Positions 50,226-61,039 of a stretch of 64,000 nt of DNA are shown piece after piece. Numbering within the stretch: position 1 is the first letter of the stretch; every line of letters begins with the position of its first letter. The position numbers and the translations under genes were made by a program. The notes beneath the pieces are model-generated. The model was not told where the DNA came from and did no database searches. It saw nothing but the letters and a program-made list of their open reading frames with translations. This DNA is from Microcoleus sp. FACHB-61 (lineage in GTDB: Bacteria > Cyanobacteriota > Cyanobacteriia > Cyanobacteriales > Microcoleaceae), in NCBI GenBank assembly GCA_014695295.1, contig JACJNY010000051.1:1-64000 (forward strand). The letters are read 5' to 3'.

Positions 50226-51131
50226 ATGCCATCCCAAACTCTCAGATATGCTTACTTTCCCGGTTGCGTTGCCCAAGGGGCCGCCCGTGAACTTTACCTG
50301 TCTACCCAAGCGCTGACTCAAGCGTTGGGGATTGAACTGGTGGAACTAAAGAAAGCTTCCTGCTGCGGTTCTGGCACTTTCAAGGAAGATTCGCAGTTAC
50401 TCGAAGATACTGTCAACGCTCGCAATATTGCTTTGGCTGAGCAACTGAATCTGCCTTTGCTGACGCATTGCAGCACTTGTCAAGGGGTAATCGGTCATGT
50501 GGACGATCGGCTGAAGGAATGTCAGAAAACCGATCGAGCTTACGTAGAAAAAGTCAACGGTTTACTGGAAAAACAAGGCTGTTCGCCTTACAAAGGCAGT
50601 ACCGAGGTGAAACATCTGTTGTGGGCGATCGTTGCAGATTACGGGCTGGAGGAGGTGCAGAAGCGAGTCACCCGCAAGCTTTCGGGTTTGAATTGCGCGT
50701 CTTTTTACGGGTGCTACCTGCTGCGAGCTCAGGATAAGCTGCTTTACGATGACCCGCACCAACCGGAATCGATGGAAAATGTATTTCGGGCGATCGGGGC
50801 AACTCCGGTTTATTATCGAGGGCGGACGCAGTGCTGCGGCTGGCCGTTGGCGAGTTATGCCACTAACCAATCTTTTCAGATGGCAGGCAAACATATTCAA
50901 GATGCCCTTGACAATGGCGCTGATTGTATGGTAACGCCTTGTCCGCTTTGTCATTTAAATTTGGATTCGCGGCAGCCGGAGGTGGAAAAAGTAATCGGGC
51001 GCAAATTGAGTTTGCCCGTGCTGCATTTGTCGCAATTGGTGGCTTTGGCTTTGGGTGTGGAGCCGAAAAAACTAGGACTCGATCGACATATTGTTTCAAC
51101 TAAGCCCGTGTTAGAAAAATTAGGCTTTTAG
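50226..51131 (+). CDS. HdrB-like heterodisulfide-reductase-type iron-sulfur subunit
   Basis: About 301 residues from ATG at 50226 (MPSQTLRYAYFPGC). Two CCG domains bind atypical [4Fe-4S] clusters: the first has FPGC, ASCCGSG and HCSTCQG; the second has FYGCYL, TQCCGWP and TPCPLCH. In other bacteria such subunits act in heterodisulfide reductase or succinate dehydrogenase (SdhE/F-type) complexes. In cyanobacteria the partner is unclear. psaC follows 269 bases downstream. Confidence 0.88.
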   Translation: MPSQTLRYAYFPGCVAQGAARELYLSTQALTQALGIELVELKKASCCGSGTFKEDSQLLEDTVNARNIALAEQLNLPLLTHCSTCQGVIGHVDDRLKECQKTDRAYVEKVNGLLEKQGCSPYKGSTEVKHLLWAIVADYGLEEVQKRVTRKLSGLNCASFYGCYLLRAQDKLLYDDPHQPESMENVFRAIGATPVYYRGRTQCCGWPLASYATNQSFQMAGKHIQDALDNGADCMVTPCPLCHLNLDSRQPEVEKVIGRKLSLPVLHLSQLVALALGVEPKKLGLDRHIVSTKPVLEKLGF

Positions 51132-51646
<515 letters not shown>

Positions 51647-51680
51647 ACATCGATCGACACGCCGATCGAATTACGGGCAA

Positions 51681-51718
51681 AAAAGAGGGGGCGATTAAAT
51701 TGCCCCCTCTTTTTTTGT
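51681..51718 (+). terminator. Rho-independent terminator after psaC
   Basis: 11-bp perfect stem AAAGAGGGGGC (51682-51692) with GCCCCCTCTTT (51702-51712), then more T residues. Confidence 0.92.
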
Positions 51719-51806
51719 CGCGGAATCTGCATTCTGGGACCCGAAGAAGGTAAAAATGATAAAACTTGAGTTTTATTGCGATCGCTAAGCAGGAGTAGTA
51801 CGTTAA

Positions 51807-53729
51807 ATGTGCGGAATCGTTGGCTATATCGGCACGCAAGCAGCAAGCGAGATTTTGCTAGCAGGATTGGAGAAACTAGAATACCGGGGCTACGATTCAG
51901 CGGGCCTCGCTACCATCTCCGAAGGAGAAATTACCTGCATCCGAGCAAAGGGCAAATTGCACAACCTCCGGGAAAAACTAGCAGAGATAGACTCCCTGGC
52001 TCCCATCGGCATCGGGCACACCCGCTGGGCAACTCACGGCAAACCAGAGGAATATAACGCTCACCCTCACCGAGATAATAGCGGGCGAGTTGCGGTAGTT
52101 CAAAATGGAATAGTCGAAAATTATCGCGAGTTGCGCGAAGAATTGAAAGCGAAGGGGCATAAATTTGTCTCGGATACGGATACAGAAGTTATTCCTCATT
52201 TAATAGCTGAATTTTTGAAAGAAGCAAGAAGCAAGAAGCAAGAAATAAAAGATAAAAAAGCAGAGGAAATTGCTGATACATCGTTTTTGGAAACAGTTCT
52301 AAAGGCGGTAAATAAATTAGAAGGAGCCTTTGCGATCGCCGTTATCTGTGCAGATTATCCAGACGAACTAATTGTCGCCAGACAGCAAGCTCCTTTGGTG
52401 ATAGGCTTTGGTGCAGGCGAATTTTTCTGCGCTTCCGACACGCCGGCTTTAGTATCTCACACCCGCACTGTTTTGTCCTTGGAAAATGGCGAATTGGCAA
52501 GGCTAACTCCGATGGGAGTGGAAGTTTACAGCTTTGCAGGGGAAAGGCTCAAAAAAAGCCCGCGCATCCTTGGCTGGAGTCCGGTTTTAGTCGAAAAACA
52601 AGGCTTCAAACACTTCATGCACAAGGAGATTTACGAACAGCCAGCCGTAGTCCGAGCTTGTTTGGAGGCTTATTTAGACAGCGATTGGCAGCCGGGAAGT
52701 CCGCGCTCTCCCATCAATCTAAACTTGCCCGAGGAACTTTGCGCCGATGTCGAACAAATTTCAATTCTCGCCTGCGGAACGAGCTGGCACGCCTCGCTAA
52801 TTGGCAAATATTTGTTGGAACAATTAGCTAATATTCCCACTGCGGTGCAGTACGCTTCTGAGTACCGCTACGCGCCCCCACCGCTGACAGCAAATACTTT
52901 AACTATTGGGGTAACACAGTCAGGAGAAACGGCGGACACGCTGGCTGCTTTGGGGATGGAACAGCAGCGCCGCGCGGCTTCTACCGATAAATTCCGGGCG
53001 AGAATGTTAGGCATTACTAACAGGACTGAAAGTTCGATCGCCCACATGATGCCGCACGTGATCAATACCCACGCCGGTATAGAAGTCGGCGTTGCTGCCA
53101 CTAAAACTTTTGTCACTCAGTTGATGGCATTCTATTTCTTAGCTTTGGATTTGGCGCACCAGCGGCAAACAATCAGCAGCGAGAGATTGGCAGAAATTAT
53201 TGCAGGTTTGCGCCAGTTGCCAGCAGAAATTGAGAAGTTTTTGGAGATTCAAGAACAGTATGTGGAGGAATTGTCCCACCAGTTTACAGACACCCAAGAT
53301 TTTATCTTTTTGGGGCGGGGAATTAACTTTCCCATTGCTTTGGAAGGGGCGCTGAAACTGAAGGAAATTAGCTACATTCACGCCGAAGGATATCCCGCCG
53401 GAGAGATGAAACACGGCCCGATCGCCCTTTTGGATGCGAAAGTGCCTGTAGTGGCGATCGCCATGCCCGGAAGCGTCTACGAAAAAGTGCTTTCCAACGC
53501 TCAAGAAGCCAAGGCCCGCGACGCCTGTTTAATTGGCGTTACGCCGAAGCAAGGTGTGGCGGAAGCCGATATTTTTGACCACATTTTGCCAGTGCCTTTG
53601 GTGGATGAATTGTTGTCGCCGATTGTGACAGTGATTCCGCTGCAATTGTTGGCTTATCACATTGCGGCGCGTCGGGGTTTGGATGTAGATCAGCCGCGCA
53701 ATTTGGCGAAGTCGGTGACGGTAGAATGA
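51807..53729 (+). CDS. glmS: Glutamine-fructose-6-phosphate aminotransferase (isomerising)
   Basis: Makes glucosamine 6-phosphate for peptidoglycan and LPS. 640 residues. Catalytic Cys2 in MCGIVGYIGT; GHTRWATHG and the glutaminase NGIVENY segment; two SIS domains with CGTSWHA, TQSGETADT, and the C-terminal RNLAKSVTVE. The segment KEARSKKQEIKDKKAEE (about 142-158) is an in-frame insertion of low-complexity DNA (AAGAAGCAAG repeats at 52218-52265) between conserved blocks. No glmS ribozyme was seen upstream; that element is mainly in Firmicutes. Confidence 0.97.
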   Translation: MCGIVGYIGTQAASEILLAGLEKLEYRGYDSAGLATISEGEITCIRAKGKLHNLREKLAEIDSLAPIGIGHTRWATHGKPEEYNAHPHRDNSGRVAVVQNGIVENYRELREELKAKGHKFVSDTDTEVIPHLIAEFLKEARSKKQEIKDKKAEEIADTSFLETVLKAVNKLEGAFAIAVICADYPDELIVARQQAPLVIGFGAGEFFCASDTPALVSHTRTVLSLENGELARLTPMGVEVYSFAGERLKKSPRILGWSPVLVEKQGFKHFMHKEIYEQPAVVRACLEAYLDSDWQPGSPRSPINLNLPEELCADVEQISILACGTSWHASLIGKYLLEQLANIPTAVQYASEYRYAPPPLTANTLTIGVTQSGETADTLAALGMEQQRRAASTDKFRARMLGITNRTESSIAHMMPHVINTHAGIEVGVAATKTFVTQLMAFYFLALDLAHQRQTISSERLAEIIAGLRQLPAEIEKFLEIQEQYVEELSHQFTDTQDFIFLGRGINFPIALEGALKLKEISYIHAEGYPAGEMKHGPIALLDAKVPVVAIAMPGSVYEKVLSNAQEAKARDACLIGVTPKQGVAEADIFDHILPVPLVDELLSPIVTVIPLQLLAYHIAARRGLDVDQPRNLAKSVTVE

Positions 53730-53748
53730 GGTTTTGTAGGGTGCGTCA

Positions 53749-53820
53749 GCTAGTGTACAAGGAGAATAGTTAGATGAACTAAAGAATAGTTAGTTAAACA
53801 GGAGAATAATTAGCTAAACT
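53749..53820. repeat. Left end of putative transposon: GCTAGTGTACAA terminus and three 20-bp repeats
   Basis: GCTAGTGTACAA (53749-53760) is followed by three direct units with exact 20-base periodicity (53761, 53781, 53801), each containing GAATAGTTAG or GAATAATTAG. Positions 53757-53782 match the reverse complement of 63511-63536 at 25 of 26 bases. The terminus directly follows GTGCGTCA of a dispersed GTAGGGTGCGTCAG repeat. This architecture resembles transposase-binding ends of Tn7/Tn5053-like elements; identity is inferred. Confidence 0.6.
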
Positions 53821-54087
53821 GGGCATAGAGGTTGGTAGATCCCACATCTGTGTAGAGGAAGCGATCCCTGCTGAGTATATTACTGGGCTGAACTTGCTAC
53901 ATCATGGCTACTAGCTTGCTCAGCCAGCGAGCAGAAATTCTGGTTCTACTCAGGAAATTGCTTCCTAATATATGCCCAGGTTCTAGTTCAACACTCTTCA
54001 GTATGTGAAAAATAGTTTACTGTCTGCTTTGATGCCAAGGGGGAAGATCAACATATGAGAGATGCTGCTCTTGACCCAAATATAGAC
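53821..54087. other. Region between island left end and ISKra4-type element
   Basis: About 270 bases with no supported gene; an element-internal spacer if the termini are genuine. Confidence 0.4.
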
Positions 54088-55254
54088 GGGAGCATCCCGA
54101 TTTTGCAAAAATACTAAACTGCAAATTCACCATTTCAGTATGCACAACGCAGTTGCAACTTTTGAGAAACACTTTCCGATTTCCACGCTTGCCCCTGAAA
54201 TTTTTAGCCTTCTACCTATCTGCTTGACGGCTGATTCTACCGCTCCCGAACCACTGGAGCCTGGTTGCAATTTTTGACAAGTTTCATCGTCCACAAGGCG
54301 AAGACGGTGTTTTTTGAGGTAGGCACGGAAATTAATGACTTGCCTTGTTATGGCAGTTGTCAAAAATAGCGATCGCATCTTCTACCCGACCACGCCATAA
54401 CAAGGCCTCAGCTTGTTTAATCCGCTTGCGCTCGCCACCAACTTTATACAGATTTTCTTTGAGGTGATACCAGTCTAGGATTTCTTGCCGTTGTGAAGTT
54501 GTAGCAATTTCCTTGAATAAATTCACGCGCACCATCGTGACCATCTCCTAAACAGATTACAGGATTAGTTAGTGGTTGACTATTCACCCAATCACGAGCG
54601 GCTTAAGTTATCTCGGAAGAAAGCCCCATAATAAAGGTCTTGCAAGCGCACTGCCTTATAATCGCGCCACTCACACGGCAGTCCCCGTTCGGTTCGGAGT
54701 CTAACTTTACCGCCATCTATGCTGACTTGTGCGATCGCCAGTTTCGTTTCAAAGACTCAAAATTCTTGGCGCTGCACAAGTCTGTGTTGACTGCTCTGGC
54801 TGACCTTAATCCCCGTGAGAGTGGCAAGGTCAACAGAGGCATTTTGGTACGACTCAGAAGCAGAAAGTAGGAAACAGCATTTTTCTACAAGAGGACGGAT
54901 ACGGCTATAAGACTGCACACCCAAGCGGTTTGCTTGTTTTTGTGTAATTTTGAGCCGTCCTACACAACTGTTGAGCGTGCGTGATCGCCCTTTGACTGTG
55001 TTAGTGACTTTTTGGATAAAAAAAGGGCAATTTTAGGGCTGACATATTCTAGCATCTGTTGACATACTATTTTCTCCAGTCCTTCTAAGGTCGCTATTTC
55101 TTCTGAATCTGAATTTTTGTAGAGGATTTGCGCTATCTCCTGAATACAAGCTGATAACCGCAATTGTTCTTCGGGAGTTATACTCATTTTTTACCCTGAG
55201 GTACTCTGTTTATTTTACCTGCTAGCAGTCTATTTGCAAAATTGAGATGCTCCC
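54088..55254 (-). mobile_element. ISKra4-type insertion sequence, degenerate
   Basis: Imperfect terminal inverted repeats: GGGAGCATCCCGATTTTGCA at 54088 and its counterpart (reverse complement GGGAGCATCTCAATTTTGCA) ending at 55254. Length about 1167 bp, with the transposase pseudogene inside on the minus strand. No target duplication is evident. Confidence 0.75.
54120..55187 (-). pseudogene. ISKra4-type transposase, multiple frameshifts and stops
   Basis: N-terminal part MSITPEEQLRLSACIQEIAQ (55187 downwards), middle YKAVRLQDLYYGAFFRDNL and SIDGGKVRLRTE, and C-terminal EILDWYHLKENLYKVGG and GSGAVESAVKQIGRRLKISG are clear family signatures as I recall them. They lie in different frames with stops between (for example after VQRQEF and after FFRDNLSRS). 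It cannot give an active enzyme. Confidence 0.8.
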
Positions 55255-55415
55255 TTCCCTTTCCCGTATATTACTTGGATCAGGATTTTTTGTGAGTGAA
55301 GTCAAGGATTGTTGCATTCCCGGAAACGGCTCACCGGAGGCAGCTAATTGTGAAGTTCGCCAACAGTATCGATTGCTACTCAAACCCCGATTTCAAGATT
55401 TGAGCTAACGCATCC

Positions 55416-58400
55416 TTAGTCCCGATCGGGTTGAGTGCAGCGCTGTTGATAAATTTGAGCTGCTTTATCTGTAGGATTGCGGCGCAGGCACTCAGCAAAT
55501 AATCGCTCAGCATCTCTAAGCTTTTGCAAATGATAGAGTATCAAAGCTTCTTCAAATAGCGTTCTCGTGGCTAACTTGCCCTCATAAGTCTCAGGCGGAT
55601 CGGCATCGAAAACTTCAAACATCGATACCGCTTTTGATTTTCCCTTAACTTTTACGCGATCGATAAGACGGATAGCATACTGGTTAGAATCTGGCAAAGA
55701 CTGGAAAGTGTGGTGACTAATTAACAGCGAAATCCCATATTTTTTAGTCAAGCTTTCTATCCGCGAGGCTAAATTCACTGCATCGCTAATCACGGTGCTA
55801 TCCATCCGATTTTTTCCCCCCACCGTACCGAGTATTAAAGAACCTGTATTGATGCCAATGCCAATCTTAATTGGCACGTATCCAGAAGCAGTGCGATGTT
55901 GATTATATTCGGTAAGACTATGTAGCATATCAATTCCTGCTTTCACTGCATTATCTGCCTCACCACTAAATAGAGCCATAATTGCATCGCCAATATATTT
56001 ATCAATAAATCCTTGGTTTTCAGTAATGGCTGGCTCCATGTGAGACAAATAGGAATTAATAAATTTGAAATTGTCTTGAGGGTTCATACTTTCCGATAAA
56101 GTAGTGAAGTCGCGAATATCGGAAAAGAGTACCGACATTTCCTGTTGAACTTGGTCGCCTAATTTAACATCAATAATGCTCTTTTTATCCAAAATCTGGA
56201 GGAATTGACGGGGGACAAAGCGCTCAAAAGCTTGGTTGAGTTCGGTGAGATTATTGTAGAGACGGGCATTTTCAATGGAAATTGCTGCCTGGGAGGAAAG
56301 CAGATTTAAGAGTTCTACTCGATCGGAAGTAAAAGCCTCTGTGGTTAGATTATTTTCTAAATAGATAATTCCTGCCAGTTTACCTTGATATTGGAGAGGA
56401 AAGCACAAAATTGATTTAGGCTTATGCGTTTTGATGTAGGAGGAATTAGCAAATTTAAGGTCATTAGCAGCATCGCTCAAGACTACACTTTCTCTCGTGC
56501 GGGCCACATAGTTGATGAGGGACACGGGTAGGGGTACAACGCCTTGTGCGCCTACAGATTCAATGGGGGTTGATTGCAACACTGTAATGATATCAGAATT
56601 TACGGAACCTGACGCTTTAATCCGCAGTTTTCCCTCAGTTTCTAAAATCAAATAGCCACATTGCGCTCCGGCATTTTCAATGATAATTCTCATTAAGGAG
56701 GTGAGTAATTTATCCAGTACAATTTCGCCGGAAATTGCTTGGGAGGCTTTCATGAAGGTAGCTAAATCTAAGGCTTCACCTGACTGACGACCAGTTGTGG
56801 AATTGGTAGTTGTCGTGTGCGTGGAAGTAATGCTTTTGGTGGCCGATGATTTAAGACGTAACTGCGGGTACTTGGCTTCTAAATCCTCCACTTTGCGTTG
56901 AGCACCCCAGCCTTGGTAGCCATAGTGAGCTTTTTTCATGTAGAGTTGAGCGATTTCCTCTTTGCCTTTACCTATCCAGAACTTGGCTACAAGTTCATTG
57001 CCCAAGGCTTCATTCTGAATATACCCATGCTCATGGGCTGAAGAAATGGCACGATCGTACAAGTCTATCGCTTCTATTTCTTTACCAGAGATCCGAGCTA
57101 TTTCTGCTTCCACTAATAGGTATTTGTGGAGAAAATTTTCCGGACAGTTATCTGCCCAAATTTTCATTTTTTGTTGATTATTTCTGATAATTTCCCCATA
57201 TTCCTTCTGCTGGGATCTGCTGGCGATTGGATAAAGGGCGGCTAAAATTAGAGAATAGTAAAGGTAATGTTCGGCTTGAATGGGTAAACCTGAAACGAAG
57301 ACTACAACTTCCTCACTTTTTTTTATCTCTTTTAGAGCATTTTCATAATCTCCATAGAGGAATAAAATTTGTAATTTCAAGATGTTATACGTTGCTATTG
57401 CAGTCATAAAATCGATCTCCTGCCATATTTGGAGACACTGGAATTCATCAAACTCTTCATCATTAAAGGAAAACTTGCTCTGAGTTAATCCCTGTAAATT
57501 TAAGATGAAATGCTGAAACAACTGCTGAATTCCTACAAAGACATGATTTTTAGTTTGCTTAAAAAACTCAAGATGCTTGGAGGATTCTTCAAGAATGCTA
57601 CTGAAATCATCGCCAATTAGAATTCTTTGGAGAATTAAATGGTAAGAATTATAAGCGCCATAAGCATCTCCAGTTTCCACTCCGGCTAGGTAGCCATTTC
57701 TAAAAATCGGAAAACCTTTTTTAAGATGGCAACGCCAAGGACTAATATGACCACCGAATAGATCGCAAACTTTGCTAACTAAATTAACATTATTATATTG
57801 CTCACTCAGATGGATAGCTAATTGACCAAATTCATAACCTGTCTTATAGTCACTTAATCTCGCTCCTGCTATAAATCCCCAAAAAACATATCCATGAGCT
57901 GAGACTTCTGATTTGCCATATTCAAGAGAAAGATTAACCATTTTTAGAGAAATTAAAGCTAACAAATCTTGGTCAACAAAATAAGCAGGCGCACTAATAT
58001 TCATTAAAAGTTTCATACAGAGTATGATTTCGGGCTTAATCATTTCCGGTGCGTCAATTAGCTCAGCTATTTTGATTTTTTCTAACTTGGCTCTGTACAC
58101 CCCTAACTCTAATTCAAATTCCGCCAGAATTTCTGACTTGGTAGTTGGCAAAGTTAATCCCAAAGTCTTTAAAGTTTCCGAAGCTGTATTAATACCCTTT
58201 AAATATTTGTTACTTCGCTCGTATGCAGCTATCCGAATGTTTTGAATTTCCGCTCGCTCCAAATTACAGTTGGCTCGACTTAATATGAGATCTACCAATT
58301 CTTCTGCATTTTCAAAATGACCGCAGAGATACTCACACTCAGACCGTTCTCGATATAAATTAAAGGTTAAATCGTAATGCTCCTGCCAAATATCTCCCGG

Positions 58401-60764
58401 TAAAATCTCTACTCCCGGAGTAAAGTATTGAGCTAAAGCAGCAGCGTAAGCCGTTGAAGCTTTGGCTCTTCTCCCTGCCTCAAGGTTCAACCGCGCTAAT
58501 TCCACAAGTTGGTATTCATCAGTTATCAATTCCCGACCTACATTTAGATGATCGACTATCTCAAAGATTTTTTCCGGTAGCTCTTGAGAAGATACATTCC
58601 TTAGTAACAACTGCCCAATCTGGAGATGCACCGCTTTTTTGCGGTCATCATCAATCAGAGCATAAGCGGCTTGTTGTACCCGGTCGTGCAAGAATTTATA
58701 ATCTTGAATTAACAGTTCTGCGTCTAACTCAGAGTTGGGCAGGATTAACCCTGACTTCACTGCTGTTACCAAATCTGGGAAAACTTCTCTCGGTGATTTT
58801 TCACAAATGATGGCGAGGGTGTTTAAGTCGAAAGAAGCGCCTACACAAGATGCTAAACGCAAAATTTGTTGAGTCATTGGAGGCAGTTTCTTTAACTTAC
58901 CAATCATCAACTCCACCACGTTATCGGTGATGCCTTGTGCTTCAATGTTGGAAATATCCCACTGCCAGCGGTGACGTTCAAAATCAAACGTTATTAAGTT
59001 TTCTGCGTGTAAGGTTTTCAGGAACTGATTGACAAAGAACGGATTGCCTCCCGTTTTGCTCATTATCAGGTTTGCTAAAGGTTGGCTTTGGTTGGTATTG
59101 CTATGTAAGGTATCGGCAATCAGTTGGTTAATATGTTCGAGTGCTAAAGGGGCTAAGGTAATAGAATTGACAGTTGCTCCCTGATTACGCAAGCCATCCA
59201 GCATCATCATTAAGGGATGCGCTGGGCTGACTTCATTGTCCCGATACGCCCCAATCAGAAACAGATATTGCATAGAAGCATCTGTCATCATCAGTTCTAT
59301 TAGCTTCAGGGTGGCGGAGTCTGCCCACTGCAAGTCATCCAGAAAGATGACTAGGGGATGCTCTTTGGCGCACAAGGCCCGAATGAACTTGCTGAAGACA
59401 AGATTAAAGCGGTTCTGTGACTCTGTTGGCCCTAACTGTGACACGGGGGGCTGCTTGCCCACTATCAGCTCCACTTCCGGTATCACGTCTATAATTACTT
59501 GACCGCTAGTACCCAATGCAGCTAACAGTTTTTGTCGCCATTGCTCCAATTGTGAAGAACTCTCGGTTAGCAGTTGCCGCACCAATCCTTGAAAGGCACT
59601 AGCGATCGCGCTGTAGGGCACGCTACGCTGAAATTGGTCAAATTTGCCCTCTGTAAAGTAGCCCCGCAGTCGAGTATTCGGTTTATGAATCTCGGCTACC
59701 AGCGATGACTTACCGATACCGGAATAGCCCGCCACCAACATCATTTCGATTTTGGATTGGGGACTATCTGCTACTCGCTCAAAGGCTGAGAGTAACGTTT
59801 CAACTTCTGCCTCACGTCCGTAAAGCTTTTGGGGAATTTGAAACTTGTCGGAAATATCCTTAGAACCGAGAGGGAAATCTGCTATAGTCCCATTAGCTTG
59901 TAACTGAAAGAGACATTCTTCTAAATCAGCTTTGAGTCCCCAGGCACTTTGATATCGTTCCTCTGCCATTTTTGCCATCAGCTTCATGACAATATCCGAA
60001 ACGGCTTTAGGACAAGGTTCTCCCCCTCTCCCTCTCTCCCCCTCTCCTCCTCCTAAAAGATGAGGGGGTATTGGCTGTTTGGCGATATGACAATGCACCA
60101 GTTCCAACGCATCGGTACTTTCAAAAGGTAACTCTCCCGTAAGTAGTTCGTAGAAGGTAACGCCGAGAGAGTAAAAGTCAGTGCGGTAATCTAAAGAACG
60201 ATTCATTCGTCCCGTTTGCTCCGGTGAAATATAGACTAAAGTACCTTCTAAAACATTGGGGTTTTTCAGGGTAGGATTTTCGCTGGTTAATTGAGTGGAG
60301 ATACCAAAGTCAATGATTTTGATAATTCCTGTTTCTGGGTTAAAGACGATGTTGGCAGGATTAATATCTTTGTGGATGACATTGGCAGCGTGAATAATAC
60401 CTAAAATCTCAGCCGTTCTGATAGCGATGTTGAGAAATTCTGGTAAAGGTGCAATGCCATGCGTCCCTACACTGCCATTCATCAATTGTTTTAAGGATGA
60501 TGCGCCAAAATCCTCTAAGATAATAACCAAAGTTCTTTGATACGGTTTTAAGGCATAAGCTTTAACCACACCATCTATGTCCAGATTGCGGGTGATTTCA
60601 TATTCCTGCTTATATCGGGTTAGCTCAGAGGGCGTGGGATAGTCTTGTTTCAGAACTTTGAGAATTACTGCTTTGCGATCTTTTTCTCGAATCCCTCGAT
60701 AGACCAGGGAATTGGCACTTTCGTAAATTTGGGCTAAAACTTTAATTCCAGGGACTTTAATCAT
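55416..60764 (-). CDS. Ser/Thr protein kinase-AAA ATPase-GAF-class III cyclase fusion
   Basis: About 1782 residues from ATG at 60764 (GGAGAG 8 bases upstream; an ATG at 60791 is in frame but lacks one). Kinase domain (about 5-270) with IHKDINPANIVFN (HKD in place of HRD) and DFG in KIIDFGIS. AAA/STAND-type ATPase (about 320-620) with AGYSGIGKSSL and VIFLDDLQWAD. Long TPR-like helical region (about 680-1290). GAF (about 1310-1460). Cyclase (about 1495-1690) with metal Asps in LFSDIRDFTTL and KYIGDAIMALFSG, adenine-type Lys/Thr (DKYIGD, STVISDAVN). This is the HstK-like kinase-AAA-GAF layout, with a cyclase where a histidine kinase usually sits. A Gly/Glu/Arg insertion (GGGEGERGRGGE) comes from CT-rich repeat DNA at 60015-60060. 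Confidence 0.9.
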   Translation of the reverse strand: MIKVPGIKVLAQIYESANSLVYRGIREKDRKAVILKVLKQDYPTPSELTRYKQEYEITRNLDIDGVVKAYALKPYQRTLVIILEDFGASSLKQLMNGSVGTHGIAPLPEFLNIAIRTAEILGIIHAANVIHKDINPANIVFNPETGIIKIIDFGISTQLTSENPTLKNPNVLEGTLVYISPEQTGRMNRSLDYRTDFYSLGVTFYELLTGELPFESTDALELVHCHIAKQPIPPHLLGGGEGERGRGGEPCPKAVSDIVMKLMAKMAEERYQSAWGLKADLEECLFQLQANGTIADFPLGSKDISDKFQIPQKLYGREAEVETLLSAFERVADSPQSKIEMMLVAGYSGIGKSSLVAEIHKPNTRLRGYFTEGKFDQFQRSVPYSAIASAFQGLVRQLLTESSSQLEQWRQKLLAALGTSGQVIIDVIPEVELIVGKQPPVSQLGPTESQNRFNLVFSKFIRALCAKEHPLVIFLDDLQWADSATLKLIELMMTDASMQYLFLIGAYRDNEVSPAHPLMMMLDGLRNQGATVNSITLAPLALEHINQLIADTLHSNTNQSQPLANLIMSKTGGNPFFVNQFLKTLHAENLITFDFERHRWQWDISNIEAQGITDNVVELMIGKLKKLPPMTQQILRLASCVGASFDLNTLAIICEKSPREVFPDLVTAVKSGLILPNSELDAELLIQDYKFLHDRVQQAAYALIDDDRKKAVHLQIGQLLLRNVSSQELPEKIFEIVDHLNVGRELITDEYQLVELARLNLEAGRRAKASTAYAAALAQYFTPGVEILPGDIWQEHYDLTFNLYRERSECEYLCGHFENAEELVDLILSRANCNLERAEIQNIRIAAYERSNKYLKGINTASETLKTLGLTLPTTKSEILAEFELELGVYRAKLEKIKIAELIDAPEMIKPEIILCMKLLMNISAPAYFVDQDLLALISLKMVNLSLEYGKSEVSAHGYVFWGFIAGARLSDYKTGYEFGQLAIHLSEQYNNVNLVSKVCDLFGGHISPWRCHLKKGFPIFRNGYLAGVETGDAYGAYNSYHLILQRILIGDDFSSILEESSKHLEFFKQTKNHVFVGIQQLFQHFILNLQGLTQSKFSFNDEEFDEFQCLQIWQEIDFMTAIATYNILKLQILFLYGDYENALKEIKKSEEVVVFVSGLPIQAEHYLYYSLILAALYPIASRSQQKEYGEIIRNNQQKMKIWADNCPENFLHKYLLVEAEIARISGKEIEAIDLYDRAISSAHEHGYIQNEALGNELVAKFWIGKGKEEIAQLYMKKAHYGYQGWGAQRKVEDLEAKYPQLRLKSSATKSITSTHTTTTNSTTGRQSGEALDLATFMKASQAISGEIVLDKLLTSLMRIIIENAGAQCGYLILETEGKLRIKASGSVNSDIITVLQSTPIESVGAQGVVPLPVSLINYVARTRESVVLSDAANDLKFANSSYIKTHKPKSILCFPLQYQGKLAGIIYLENNLTTEAFTSDRVELLNLLSSQAAISIENARLYNNLTELNQAFERFVPRQFLQILDKKSIIDVKLGDQVQQEMSVLFSDIRDFTTLSESMNPQDNFKFINSYLSHMEPAITENQGFIDKYIGDAIMALFSGEADNAVKAGIDMLHSLTEYNQHRTASGYVPIKIGIGINTGSLILGTVGGKNRMDSTVISDAVNLASRIESLTKKYGISLLISHHTFQSLPDSNQYAIRLIDRVKVKGKSKAVSMFEVFDADPPETYEGKLATRTLFEEALILYHLQKLRDAERLFAECLRRNPTDKAAQIYQQRCTQPDRD

Positions 60765-61039
60765 GTTTGGCTCTCCATCTTTGGCAGTCATAAACTTTAC
60801 GGGCGATGGTCAGCGACTGCTGGTGGTACTCAATCGCCAAGGCATAGAGTTGCCTAGGGAACCGTAAACATTTCGCAGATTACTTAATGCTGACCTCTCA
60901 CCTTAACGGTCTTTAATCTCTCGGTAGGTAATCAAGGCCTGTTGACAAAACTCAAGGCTTCTTGAAATTGACTTGTCTGACCCTACTGAATTCGCTCCAA
61001 CAACTTAGTATCGCAGCCAACAGGCTAGTATTTTTTCTA

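Noticed and set aside
51719-51806. glmS ribozyme-type riboswitch upstream of glmS
   Set aside because: The 160 bases upstream contain the psaC terminator and no recognisable ribozyme core; the element is not expected in cyanobacteria.
53761-53820. Three 20-bp units considered as a CRISPR array
   Set aside because: Units are contiguous with no unique spacers and are mirrored at 63.5 kb, which fits transposon-end binding sites better.
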